The notes under the pieces: generated by a model
The model's input: only the letters and a program-made list of their open reading frames with translations
Databases searched by the model: none
Told to the model about the DNA's origin: nothing
Shown: piece after piece, positions 41,172 to 49,927 of the stretch
Position numbering within the stretch: position 1 is the first letter of the stretch
How the letters are laid out: each line of letters starts with the position of its first letter
From: Paenibacillus pabuli
Lineage (GTDB): Bacteria; Bacillota; Bacilli; Paenibacillales; Paenibacillaceae
Direction: 5' to 3'
DNA length: 64,000 nucleotides
Assembly (NCBI RefSeq): GCF_039831995.1
Contig: NZ_JBDOIO010000003.1
Location: 1,984,001 to 2,048,000, forward strand
Position numbers and translations under genes: made by a program

Positions 41172-42596
41172 TTAGTGCACAGCCAGCTTTTGAACCGCCT
41201 GAAGCGACATTTCTTTTGCCTGTTTGATACAGTCCGGCAATCCAACTCCTTCATAACCAGCACCTGCAATATAAACGCCCGGCAGCTTGCTGCCAAGTTC
41301 CTCACGAAGTGCTGCAATATGCTGAAGATGGCCTACGGGATACTGCGGCATAGATTTGCGAAGACGGGTAATTTCCGAGAAAATCGGAACAGCCTCCACT
41401 CCCATGGTTTCCCGCAGATCCTTGAGCACCAGATCTGTCAGCGCATCATCAGGAAGTTCGACGTTTTGTTCGTCTCCGGAGCGGCCGACGTAACAACGCA
41501 GCAGCACTTTGTCATCCGGACTGGTGTGCAGCCATTTGGTTGATGTCCAGGTACAGGCTGTGATATTCCGGCCTTCCTTGCGTGGAACCAGGAAGCCTGA
41601 ACCATCAAATACATGTTCAATATCCTTTTTCTCAAAGGCAAGTACCACATTAGCTACCGATACGTAATTAATCGCATCCAGCGCAGATGTGTCCACATGA
41701 GGTTGCAGCAGTTCGGATGCCACATACGTTGGGACTGTAATAATTACATCATCAGCATCGATACGCTCGCCGTTATTGAGCTGCACACTGTACCTGGTGT
41801 GACCACCATTCTGAACATCCAGTGATTGAACAGACGTATTCATGCGTTGATCCACATCCTGCATATCGTGAACCAGAGCGTGAACAAGACTTTGCAGCCC
41901 TTGTCGGAAGTTCAAAAACGCGCTTTTTTTCGTTCCTGTATGTGTCTCCGCAGGTTTGCGACCTGTCATCATGCCGCGGATCAGACTACCATAATCCCGT
42001 TCCACTTCACCGAATTGCGGGAATGTCGCCTGAAGACTCAGACGGCGCATATCCCCGGCATAAATACCGGCAAGCAGAGGCTCTGTCAGGTTTTCCAGCA
42101 CCTCCGGACCGAGACGTCGTTCAATCATGTAACCGAGGGATTCATCTTCCGCAGTGCGGCGTGGTGGAATAACGAAATCCATCAACGCCCGCAGCTTGCC
42201 TGCAGGAGAAACCAGACCGCTTTTCAGAAACGGCTTCAACTCTGTCGGTATACCCAGAACAAGTCCTGCAGGCATCGGATGAAGTTTACCGCGCTGCATA
42301 ATATACGTTTTTTTCGATTCCGGATTCTGGCTAACCAGTTCATGATCGATTTCCAATTCTTTGGCCAGATCAATCATTGCGGTTTTGCGGGCCAAGAAAG
42401 AATCGGGTCCCTTTTCAATGACAAATCCATCCCGGTGCAGTGTTTCAATCATGCCACCCATAGACGAACTTTTCTCAATCAGCGTAATCTGCGGTTCAAT
42501 CCCGGCTTCCCGGTAATGCTTCCGAATATAAAATGCCGCGCTGAGGCCGGTCAGACCTCCGCCAACGACAACAACACGACGTTTTCGGTCTTCCAT
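41172..42596 (-). CDS. hemY: Protoporphyrinogen/coproporphyrinogen III oxidase (HemY/CgoX)
   Basis: FAD enzyme of 474 residues that oxidises coproporphyrinogen III to coproporphyrin III in the Gram-positive haem route. The dinucleotide fold VVVVGGGLTGLSAAF is at residues 6-20; the FAD C-terminal motif GAGYEGVGLPDCI is near 450. ATG 42596 shares its A with the TAA of hemH, so the two are translationally coupled; the longer GTG frame from 42620 would overlap hemH and is rejected. Third gene of hemE-hemH-hemY, the Bacillus order. Confidence 0.95.
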   Translation of the reverse strand: MEDRKRRVVVVGGGLTGLSAAFYIRKHYREAGIEPQITLIEKSSSMGGMIETLHRDGFVIEKGPDSFLARKTAMIDLAKELEIDHELVSQNPESKKTYIMQRGKLHPMPAGLVLGIPTELKPFLKSGLVSPAGKLRALMDFVIPPRRTAEDESLGYMIERRLGPEVLENLTEPLLAGIYAGDMRRLSLQATFPQFGEVERDYGSLIRGMMTGRKPAETHTGTKKSAFLNFRQGLQSLVHALVHDMQDVDQRMNTSVQSLDVQNGGHTRYSVQLNNGERIDADDVIITVPTYVASELLQPHVDTSALDAINYVSVANVVLAFEKKDIEHVFDGSGFLVPRKEGRNITACTWTSTKWLHTSPDDKVLLRCYVGRSGDEQNVELPDDALTDLVLKDLRETMGVEAVPIFSEITRLRKSMPQYPVGHLQHIAALREELGSKLPGVYIAGAGYEGVGLPDCIKQAKEMSLQAVQKLAVH

Positions 42597-43546
42597 TATA
42601 CATCCGACCCTTGCTGCCACTGGCTAATAATAACGTCACTTAACGTCTCCATGTAGAGAGGATCACTGTTGAGCGAATCAATCCGCATGAGGCGCATGTC
42701 AATCTCTTTGGCAATCGATTTGGCCTCAATGTCCAGATCATAAAGTACTTCAAGATGATCAGAGACGAATCCAATCGGAGCAACCAGCACATCCTCAACC
42801 TGTTCGCGGGACAGTTCCTGAAGAGTGTCCAAAATATCCGGACCAAGCCAAGGTTCAGCCGTGCGTCCAGCACTTTGCCACGTAAACTGCCAGTTGCTGA
42901 TACCTACACGGGATGCGATGACTTCAGAGGTTTCGAGCAATTGCTGCGGATAAGGATCACCCAGACCCACGATTCGCTCAGGCAAGCTGTGTGCACTGAA
43001 CAGGACTCGTACATCACCGCGCTTCGCTCCAGCTTCTTCGAATTCATCCAGCTTGGCACTGACACGGGAGGAAAGAGCCTGAATCAGCTTCGGATGCAGG
43101 TGGTAACTCTCAACAAATGACATTTGAATCCCCAGTTCATCTGCTTTCTCACGAGCACGCTTAATGTAGCTGCCCACACTCATCGTGGAATAGTGCGGAG
43201 CAAGCACGACACCAATTGCCGTCTGAATTCCATCCTTGGCCATCTGTTCCACACCATCTTCAATAAATGGATGAGCATGTTTTAGTCCTTGGTAACAGCG
43301 GAACTCCACTCCGTTCGTACGTTCATCTTGGCTCAGCGTCTCCTGAAGAGCCTTAACCTGATTATCCGTATTTTCACGCAGTGGAAAAACGCCCCCAACG
43401 ATGGCCTCATACCGATCCGTCAGTTCCTTCAGTTGTTCCGGCTCAGGCGGTCTGCCTCTCCGAATATGTGTGTAGTACGCTTCAATACTTTCCATATTTT
43501 CAGGTGTGCCATAAGACATCACCAGTACACCTACGGTATTAGTCAT
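42596..43546 (-). CDS. hemH: Coproporphyrin III ferrochelatase (HemH/CpfC)
   Basis: Inserts iron into coproporphyrin III; 316 residues, monomeric and soluble. Family marks: VLVMSYGTPENMESIEAYYTHIRRG at the start (read as two halves around PEN), the catalytic His in FSAHSLPERIV and the acidic metal region in PIGFVSDHLEVLYDLD. It overlaps the end of hemE by 8 bp and ends one base into hemY. Confidence 0.95.
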   Translation of the reverse strand: MTNTVGVLVMSYGTPENMESIEAYYTHIRRGRPPEPEQLKELTDRYEAIVGGVFPLRENTDNQVKALQETLSQDERTNGVEFRCYQGLKHAHPFIEDGVEQMAKDGIQTAIGVVLAPHYSTMSVGSYIKRAREKADELGIQMSFVESYHLHPKLIQALSSRVSAKLDEFEEAGAKRGDVRVLFSAHSLPERIVGLGDPYPQQLLETSEVIASRVGISNWQFTWQSAGRTAEPWLGPDILDTLQELSREQVEDVLVAPIGFVSDHLEVLYDLDIEAKSIAKEIDMRLMRIDSLNSDPLYMETLSDVIISQWQQGSDV

Positions 43547-44603
43547 TGCTAACCGTCACCCCCGTCTTCAAAACTTCTGCAGAATATTCATGGATATATG
43601 CCGTAAGTTCTCTCAGTTTTTCAAGAGAAGCTTCCGGGAACAAGCCATGTCCCAGATTGAAAATATAACCTGGCTCCTTGATGCCTTCATCAATAATGAC
43701 TTTTGCCTGCTGCTTGATCAAGTCCATGGGTGCCGTTAGCACATAAGGATCCAGATTGCCTTGCACGGCAAATTTGCCACCCAGTCTCTTGCGGCCTTCT
43801 GTGATGGAAACTCTCCAATCCAGACCGATCACATTGGCTTGCAGATCCGTCAGCGTCGGAAGCAGTTCTCCGGAGGCCACACCAGGGAAATAGATTTTCG
43901 GTACATTCAAATCCGATAATTCGGTAAAGATACGGGTAATCGTCGGCAACACATACGTTCTGAAATCATTTGGAGAAAGGGCGCCTACCCAGCTGTCGAA
44001 CAGCTGAAAAGCCTTGCCTCCATTAGCAATATGTGCACGGACATATGTAATTACCATATCACCTAGTTTTTGCATGAGCTTGTGCCATACTTCAGGCTCG
44101 CTGTACATCATGGTTTTGGTCCGAATGTAGCCCTTTGAAGGACGACCTTCGATCAGATAGCTGGCAATTGTAAACGGTGCGCCCGCGAATGTAATGAGGG
44201 GAACATCCAATTCCTTGTCCAAAATCCGAATGGTTTCCAGAATATGCGACAGGTCTCCTTCGACGTCAATCGGACGCAGACGATCCACATCTGCCGCTGT
44301 ACGTATAGGGTTATCGATGACAGGACCAATGTTTTTTACAATATCAAAATCAATGCCCAAAGACGCAACCGGATTCATAATATCGGAATACAAAATAGCC
44401 GCATCCACACCGAGTTTACGTACCGGCATGAGTGTAACTTCAGCTGCGAGCTCAGGTTGACGGCAAATTTCGAGCAAAGAATACTTTTCCTTAATTTTGC
44501 GATATTCAGGATCATAACGCCCAGCCTGACGCATGTACCACACAGGAACACGGTCCACTTGTTGCTTGAAGCTGGCTCGAATCAAACGATCATTATAGCT
44601 CAT
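43539..44603 (-). CDS. hemE: Uroporphyrinogen decarboxylase
   Basis: Decarboxylates uroporphyrinogen III to coproporphyrinogen III; cytosolic TIM barrel of 354 residues. Signatures: PVWYMRQAGRYDPEYR (the conserved RQAGR), GAPFTIASYLIEG and FNLGHGLFPEA with the C-terminal catalytic-site His. The TTG frame from 44618 contains the ribosome site; ATG 44603 follows GGAGG by eight bases. First gene of the hem operon, divergent from an MdtG-like exporter. Confidence 0.95.
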   Translation of the reverse strand: MSYNDRLIRASFKQQVDRVPVWYMRQAGRYDPEYRKIKEKYSLLEICRQPELAAEVTLMPVRKLGVDAAILYSDIMNPVASLGIDFDIVKNIGPVIDNPIRTAADVDRLRPIDVEGDLSHILETIRILDKELDVPLITFAGAPFTIASYLIEGRPSKGYIRTKTMMYSEPEVWHKLMQKLGDMVITYVRAHIANGGKAFQLFDSWVGALSPNDFRTYVLPTITRIFTELSDLNVPKIYFPGVASGELLPTLTDLQANVIGLDWRVSITEGRKRLGGKFAVQGNLDPYVLTAPMDLIKQQAKVIIDEGIKEPGYIFNLGHGLFPEASLEKLRELTAYIHEYSAEVLKTGVTVSND

Positions 44604-44739
44604 GTAAGAAGCCTCCAATAGTTTTTGGACTCATAACTCTCATTATGCCCTTTTTGAAGAGCAGTAACAACCACGTGCCGATCTGTTCCGATGACAATAC
44701 TATGACATTCCTTACATCCCCTCATCCATATGCCAATTA

Positions 44740-44748
44740 TGGTATAAT
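44740..44748 (+). promoter_or_regulatory. Extended -10 element before the MdtG-like gene
   Basis: TGG-TATAAT (44740-44748) is a TGn extended -10; no good -35 lies 17 bp upstream. Confidence 0.35.
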
Positions 44749-44797
44749 GAAAGAATGGTGTTTTTTTCACGAATTACGGAAAGGAAGTGAAAGCACT

Positions 44798-46009
44798 TTG
44801 AAAACTTGGAAAGTGAACCTCATCGTGCTTTGGTTTGGACAGTTTCTGGTCAATTCGGGCATGACCATGATTACGCCTTTTTTATCCCTATACCTTGCCA
44901 AGGATTTAGGCGTCGTCGGCGAGCACGAGATTGGCATATGGGCGGGATTTATATTTGCTGCCAATTTCCTCACTTCATTTTTGTTCCAACCTTTGTGGGG
45001 CAAACTGTCCGATAAGTACGGACGTAAAATTATGCTGCTGCGCTCCGGATTCGGGATGGCGATTGTAATCGCACTAATGGGATTTGCGCAAAATCCATGG
45101 CAGCTGCTTTTATTGCGTTTGCTCAATGGCACAATCTCCGGTTTCAATCCGGCAGCCGTTTCCCTGATCTCGGGAACAACACCCAAGGATCGCATGGGTT
45201 TCGCCATGGGGATCAGCCAGTCTGGACAGGTAGCCGGAACGATTCTCGGTCCACTGATCGGTGGTTTGCTTGCGGATGCCGTAGGCTTCCGGCCCATTTT
45301 CTACATTACAGGCGGTCTGATCTTTGCTGCATCACTGCTGGCCATGTTCCTGGTGAGAGAAAAATTCGACCGCAAGGAAGCCGCTAAACTACCGGAACAA
45401 TCCGTATTGTCCGGGCTGAAGGAATTGAACAAGTCCCCACAGCTGCCAGCATTGTTTGCTGTAACGTTCCTGCTGCAGTTCGCGATGATTAGTCCCATGT
45501 CACTCTTGCCGCTGTATGTACAAAAACTGCATGCATCGGATGTAAACGTGGCATTCTGGGCTGGTCTTGTCGGTGCCGTCACCGGACTATCCAACATGGC
45601 CATGTCTCCAATTCTGGGCAAGCTCAGTGACCGTATTGGTGCACATAAGGTTCTGACCTTCTCTCTTATAGGAACAGGGCTCCTGTTAATACCACAAGCC
45701 TTCGTTCAATCGGTATGGCAGCTCATTTTAGTGCGTTTTGCCATGGGTGTGTTCATGGGCGGTCTGCTGCCCAGTGTTAACGCCCTGATTCGAGCCTACA
45801 CCCCAGATGGCATGGTTAGCCGTGCCTTCAGCTTCAATACCAGCACGCTCGCTCTCGGGAATATGCTTGGGGCCGTAATCGGAGGTTTTATGGCAGGATT
45901 CATCGGCATCGAGGGATTGTTTATCGTCTCTGGCGGCCTGCTATTAATCAATATGGTATGGGTCCGATTCAAACTATACAAAAAGCCTGCTCTCATCAGG
46001 GAATCCTGA
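44798..46009 (+). CDS. MFS multidrug exporter, MdtG type
   Basis: Twelve-helix proton-driven exporter of 403 residues. It resembles E. coli MdtG along its length: MKTWKVNLIVLWFGQFL start, FLFQPLWGKLSDKYGRKIML (motif A), LRSGFGMAIVIALMGFAQN, GPLIGGLLADAVGFRPIF (antiporter motif C region) and a second motif A, GKLSDRIGAHK. The frame is open to 44645, but TTG 44798 follows AAGGAAGTG and begins at the family start. Relatives export fosfomycin and other drugs; the substrate here is unknown. Divergent from hemE. Confidence 0.87.
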   Translation: MKTWKVNLIVLWFGQFLVNSGMTMITPFLSLYLAKDLGVVGEHEIGIWAGFIFAANFLTSFLFQPLWGKLSDKYGRKIMLLRSGFGMAIVIALMGFAQNPWQLLLLRLLNGTISGFNPAAVSLISGTTPKDRMGFAMGISQSGQVAGTILGPLIGGLLADAVGFRPIFYITGGLIFAASLLAMFLVREKFDRKEAAKLPEQSVLSGLKELNKSPQLPALFAVTFLLQFAMISPMSLLPLYVQKLHASDVNVAFWAGLVGAVTGLSNMAMSPILGKLSDRIGAHKVLTFSLIGTGLLLIPQAFVQSVWQLILVRFAMGVFMGGLLPSVNALIRAYTPDGMVSRAFSFNTSTLALGNMLGAVIGGFMAGFIGIEGLFIVSGGLLLINMVWVRFKLYKKPALIRES

Positions 46010-46038
46010 TCGGACCAACCTTCACATGGAACGGATCA

Positions 46039-46086
46039 AAAAAAGCCGCATTCATTGCCCCACCGGACAACGAATGTGGCTTTTTT
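46039..46086. terminator. Bidirectional terminator between the MdtG-like and P450 genes
   Basis: 15-bp stem AAAAAAGCCGCATTC / GAATGTGGCTTTTTT (one mismatch/wobble), flanked by A/T runs. Confidence 0.85.
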
Positions 46087-46097
46087 GCCATCTTTTT

Positions 46098-47303
46098 TTA
46101 AAGCTGCACAAGGCTTTCGAATTGGATGGGATACTCTTTCACACCAAATACGAAAGCACTTTGAATCGGCTGCAGTGTCGTTCCTGGAACAAGCCGGATA
46201 CCCTGCATCTGCTGCAGCATGGTATGGAGCACAACCCTCGCCTCCAGTCGAGCAAGCGGGGCCCCCAGACAGAAGTGAATGCCAAAACCAAACCCCATAT
46301 GCCGGTTCGGTTTGCGATCCTCTACAAATTGTTCTGCATTGCCAAACACATCGCTATCCCGATTGGCCGAACCTACCCATGAAATAACCTGTGCCCCCTC
46401 CTGTATGGTCTGCCCGTTCAATTCGACCGTTTCTTTGGCTACGCGTCCAATCGCAACAATCGGCGGGTAATAACGCAGCGTTTCCTCAACAGCTGAAGCC
46501 ATGTGCTCAGGATGTTCACGCAGCCGCTGCTGCAGCTCGGATTGTTCTGCAAGAATCCGTACCGCATTGGTGATCAGATTGGTCGTCGTTTCATTGCCGG
46601 CGGCAAGCAACAAAATGCAGAAACCGACCACTTCCTCTTCGCTCAGCTTTTTCCCTTCGATCTCTGCTGCGAGCAGCAAAGAGATTAGATCATCCTGCGG
46701 TTGTTGCCTGCGTTCTTCCATAATAGCTGTGAAATAGATCGCCAGTTCCTGTTGATTTCGCTTTTTCTCTTCCATCAGTTCCTGGAAAGCTTCATCACTG
46801 TCATCGCGTGCTCCCTTAACCAAGGCGTCAGACCAGTCCTTAAACTTCTGCCGATCTTCTGCGGGGACTCCAAGGAGTTCTGCAATCACGATGACAGGCA
46901 GCGGGGTCGCCAGATCATCGACCAGATTCATTTGACCCTGCAGGAGACGGGGAGTAATCAACTCATCGGCAATTTCCTGGATGCGTGGAGCCAGCGCCTC
47001 AATGGCTCTGGGCGTGAACGCCTGATTAACCAGATCCCTCAACTGCTTGTGTTTGGGCGGGTCTGTCGTGAGCATGCTAGTATTCGCACGATCACGCGCT
47101 GATGAGAACAGCTTTGGATTTTTCAATACATACTGTACATCTTCGTAACGAAAGATATCCCAGCATTCACGATGCTCATCGTATCGGACTGGAGTATTCG
47201 CACGAAGTTCAGCGTACACCTGGAAGGGAGATAACTGTTGCTCTACTGCTTCCAGTTCCCGGATCGGAATGTAATTAGCATACTTTCTGGGTGCTCGGTT
47301 CAT
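46098..47303 (-). CDS. Cytochrome P450 (class I, CYP107-like)
   Basis: Soluble haem monooxygenase of 401 residues. I-helix oxygen-binding motif AAGNETTTN, K-helix EETLR (ExxR), PERF-like region and the haem-ligand loop GFGFGIHFCLGAPLARLE with Cys345 are all present. It looks like the bacterial CYP107/YjiB/BioI group, which needs separate ferredoxin or flavodoxin partners; none is encoded next to it. ATG is eight bases after GGAGG. Monocistronic with a palindromic operator at its promoter. Substrate not predictable. Confidence 0.93.
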   Translation of the reverse strand: MNRAPRKYANYIPIRELEAVEQQLSPFQVYAELRANTPVRYDEHRECWDIFRYEDVQYVLKNPKLFSSARDRANTSMLTTDPPKHKQLRDLVNQAFTPRAIEALAPRIQEIADELITPRLLQGQMNLVDDLATPLPVIVIAELLGVPAEDRQKFKDWSDALVKGARDDSDEAFQELMEEKKRNQQELAIYFTAIMEERRQQPQDDLISLLLAAEIEGKKLSEEEVVGFCILLLAAGNETTTNLITNAVRILAEQSELQQRLREHPEHMASAVEETLRYYPPIVAIGRVAKETVELNGQTIQEGAQVISWVGSANRDSDVFGNAEQFVEDRKPNRHMGFGFGIHFCLGAPLARLEARVVLHTMLQQMQGIRLVPGTTLQPIQSAFVFGVKEYPIQFESLVQL

Positions 47304-47348
47304 CGTTTTTCCTCCAATCGATAATATATACTTATTTACATATATGAA

Positions 47349-47386
47349 ACACCGTATATTATAGACTCTACGGTGTGGTCATACAA
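47349..47386 (-). promoter_or_regulatory. P450 promoter with flanking operator palindrome
   Basis: Minus strand TTGTAT (47381-47386), 17-bp spacer, TATAAT (47358-47363). Inverted arms ACACCGTA (47349-47356) and TACGGTGT (47369-47376) flank the -10, spaced 12 bp, an arrangement suited to a repressor. Confidence 0.55.
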
Positions 47387-47389
47387 ATA

Positions 47390-47627
47390 TTTGGCAATAA
47401 TTGAGCCTCATTTCCTAGGGAGTACCCTTTCAATCCCACAAACTTCATTTTCAAGCAGGCTCAAAGACTTATATGTTAATTTTAATAACACGTAATACCT
47501 ACTAAAATTTATTCCCCGACTCAATTCCACTTTTCAGCAGTTTATATTTATTCATTTAACCTCATAAATAATCTATTTACTCTATATTCCTACCGATTAA
47601 ACTATAAAACCTCTTATTTTCTTCTAT
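47390..47627. other. AT-rich intergenic region without a gene
   Basis: Very AT-rich stretch between the P450 operator and the asparaginase control region. I see no coding frame or strong hairpin; a weak AGGG-AGTA-CCCT repeat lies near 47418. Confidence 0.5.
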
Positions 47628-47644
47628 TGTCATATTAGTTAACA
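47628..47644 (+). promoter_or_regulatory. GlnR/TnrA-type box upstream of the asparaginase gene
   Basis: TGTCATATTAGTTAACA fits TGTNAN7TNACA exactly. Its centre is about 50 bp upstream of the start expected from the possible -10 TATTCT at 47674-47679, the spacing from which TnrA activates in Bacillus. Confidence 0.6.
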
Positions 47645-47725
47645 TGAAATACAATCATCTCAATTCATTTACATATTCTTCTGAACAAACATCACACGTT
47701 ACTAACTTGAAGGAGAGTGCTAATT

Positions 47726-48940
47726 ATGAGCAAACATTCAAATCTTCGTCCCTGGGCTGTATGGAGTACCGCCGCTTTAACCGCTCTGACCATCTCTTTA
47801 TCCCCAATCGGAACCTATGCGGCTCAAGCCGCTACGGTAGAAGTGAGCGGAACGACAAGTGCAGTACAGAGCACTTCGTCTAGTACACCTGCCCGGAATA
47901 CATCCATTCCTGCCGTGCCTCAGGCCTCGAAGCAATCCGCTTTGCCTAATGTGCTTGTGATCGGGACAGGTGGAACGATAGCAGGTCAATCCGAGGATGC
48001 GACCAGCTTCCAGAATTACAGAGCGGGCACGCTCCCGATTGAAGATATGGTTGATGCGTTACCCGACAAACAGAAGATTGCAGATGTTAGCACACTTCAA
48101 TTCGGAAACTCAGGTTCAGGCTCATATACCATGGCAGATCTATACGATTTGTCTCTAACCGTAGATAAGGCACTTGATCAGTATGACAGTGTCGTGGTTA
48201 CTACAGGTACGGATACCATGGAGGAAATTGCTTATTTCCTTGACATGACGGTTCAGAGCGATAAACCCGTCGTCATTACAGGCTCCATGCGACCATGGAC
48301 TGTTATCGGTTCAGATGCCCAAGCGAATCTGTACAACGCCATCAAACTTGCGGGAAGCGGACGCACCACTTCGTTTGGAACGGTATTGATGCTGAACGAT
48401 ACGATTCAGCTTGCACGTGGTGTAACCAAAACGAATGACTATCGGACTGATACATTTGAGACCCCAATGCTTGGTGCTGTTGGTTACATCGATGAAGAGA
48501 ACATTCGAATTTATCGCGCTCCTGCACGTGCACTCAAACCTGAAGGCACGGCCAAGCCGGCATTTGATTTGAGCCAAATTACGAAGGCTGATCTGGCGAA
48601 AGTCGAAATTGCAATCTCCTATCAGGAAGCTGGCGGGGAAGCGATTGAAGGTTTCGTACGCGGCGGAGCCAAAGGGATCGTAACTTCAGGTACCGGAGCA
48701 GGTGGCATCTCCAGAGCAATGGGACAAGCCCGCACAAAAGCCACCCAAGAGGGAGTCATTTTCGTAACTACTACCCGCACAGGTTCGGGAAGCGTATATG
48801 GCGGCGGAGACGGCGTCATTGCCGGGGACAACCTCAGCCCTCAACAAGCACGAATTTTGCTCATGCTTGGCCTGTCGTTCAGTGATGATTTTGAAACGAT
48901 CAAAAAATGGTTTGAAACTTACGGTACACCTGAAGTTTAA
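47726..48940 (+). CDS. ansZ: Secreted type II L-asparaginase
   Basis: Hydrolyses extracellular asparagine to aspartate and ammonia; 404 residues including a signal peptide (PWAVWSTAALTALTISLSPIG, cut near AQA) and a Ser/Thr/Pro linker. Catalytic threonines lie in VIGTGGTIAGQ and in TTGTDTMEEIAYF; GSGSVYGGGDGV and the C-terminal LLMLGLSF segment fit the type II family. ATG 47726 is correctly placed after AAGGAGAG; GTG 47717 overlaps it. The exact GlnR/TnrA-type box upstream matches the nitrogen control known for B. subtilis ansZ. Confidence 0.93.
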   Translation: MSKHSNLRPWAVWSTAALTALTISLSPIGTYAAQAATVEVSGTTSAVQSTSSSTPARNTSIPAVPQASKQSALPNVLVIGTGGTIAGQSEDATSFQNYRAGTLPIEDMVDALPDKQKIADVSTLQFGNSGSGSYTMADLYDLSLTVDKALDQYDSVVVTTGTDTMEEIAYFLDMTVQSDKPVVITGSMRPWTVIGSDAQANLYNAIKLAGSGRTTSFGTVLMLNDTIQLARGVTKTNDYRTDTFETPMLGAVGYIDEENIRIYRAPARALKPEGTAKPAFDLSQITKADLAKVEIAISYQEAGGEAIEGFVRGGAKGIVTSGTGAGGISRAMGQARTKATQEGVIFVTTTRTGSGSVYGGGDGVIAGDNLSPQQARILLMLGLSFSDDFETIKKWFETYGTPEV

Positions 48941-48978
48941 TAGCCCTTATACACTTAACTTAATTAAAAAAATTACAA

Positions 48979-49033
48979 AAAAAGAGATGAACTTCGGCCC
49001 TTTAGCGATCAGGGATGAAGTTCATCTCTTTTT
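48979..49033. terminator. Bidirectional terminator between ansZ and the O-methyltransferase gene
   Basis: 17-bp perfect stem AAAAAGAGATGAACTTC / GAAGTTCATCTCTTTTT with a 21-nt loop. Confidence 0.9.
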
Positions 49034-49063
49034 AGTCCAGCATGTTTTAACTCTTTTGTTTAC

Positions 49064-49699
49064 TTATTTCACCCACGCCAATGCCAAGCCATCATAATCC
49101 GGCAGCATCGTTGTTACAAGGCGTGGATCACTCGCCATCTGTTCATTGAACCTTCGAACAGCAAGGACAGCCGGACCCTGCTTGTCCGGATTCAGCGTAC
49201 GACCACGCAGGAAACAATTATCGCCTACAATGACGGCACCCGGCCGGGCCAGCTTAATGGCATAATCGAGATATACCGGATAATTCTCCTTATCTGCGTC
49301 AATAAAGAAGAAATCGAATGTGCGACCTTCCTGTTCCAATTGCTTCAGGCTGTCTGCAGCCGGGCCAATGCGATACTCTACCTTTTCGTCGAAGCCGCCT
49401 TCCTCCAGATGAGCACGGGCCATCGCCGCATATTCCTCTTTCAACTCTAATGAAGTGAGGGTTCCGCTTTCCCCCAAACCGCGGGCAAGACAAATTCCGC
49501 TGTAACCGCCCAGCACGCCGATTTCGAGCACGGCCTCTGCCCGTGATGTTTTGGCGAGAAACGTGAGCAAACGACCATAAGCCGGTGCAACCGACACTTC
49601 CGGCATGTTGTTTGAACGGATGGCCTCTTTTACCTTTAATAACAGCTCATCCTCTTGAAATAATTGATTTACATATTCGTCAGGGGTAAGATTCACCAC
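49064..49699 (-). CDS. SAM-dependent O-methyltransferase (Methyltransf_3, YrrM-like)
   Basis: Class I methyltransferase of 211 residues in the catechol/caffeoyl-CoA O-methyltransferase family. SAM motif I EIGVLGGYSGICLARGL (residues ~66-82), the acidic LELKEEYAAMAR after strand 2, and the metal-binding FFFIDADKENYPVYLDY and IVGDNCFLRGR are visible. Bacterial relatives methylate tRNA hydroxyuridine (TrmR/YrrM) or small phenolics. Starts GTG-GTG, six bases after GGAGG. Monocistronic. Confidence 0.87.
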   Translation of the reverse strand: MVNLTPDEYVNQLFQEDELLLKVKEAIRSNNMPEVSVAPAYGRLLTFLAKTSRAEAVLEIGVLGGYSGICLARGLGESGTLTSLELKEEYAAMARAHLEEGGFDEKVEYRIGPAADSLKQLEQEGRTFDFFFIDADKENYPVYLDYAIKLARPGAVIVGDNCFLRGRTLNPDKQGPAVLAVRRFNEQMASDPRLVTTMLPDYDGLALAWVK

Positions 49700-49927
49700 G
49701 TATATCCTCCTTGGACACTTGGACTGCTTTCCTTATGGATGCCAATGTTCTATAATGAATGTTTGTTATCAACACAGGCGGTTAGACTACAGTATTACCT
49801 GCTTTTTGCGAGCAGAGTGCTCACCGCATTTCTCATTGTAAGTTTTTTCGCGGAATGCGGCAAGGCCGCACCGTCACTATACAGCTGGATGAAGACACAG
49901 TCCTCTTCGGCTTGAAATGGAGTTGAA

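Noticed and set aside
49664..49915. Plus-strand frame of 83 codons upstream of the rRNA methyltransferase gene
   Set aside because: It overlaps the O-methyltransferase gene start, has no ribosome site and no recognisable protein features; treated as intergenic.
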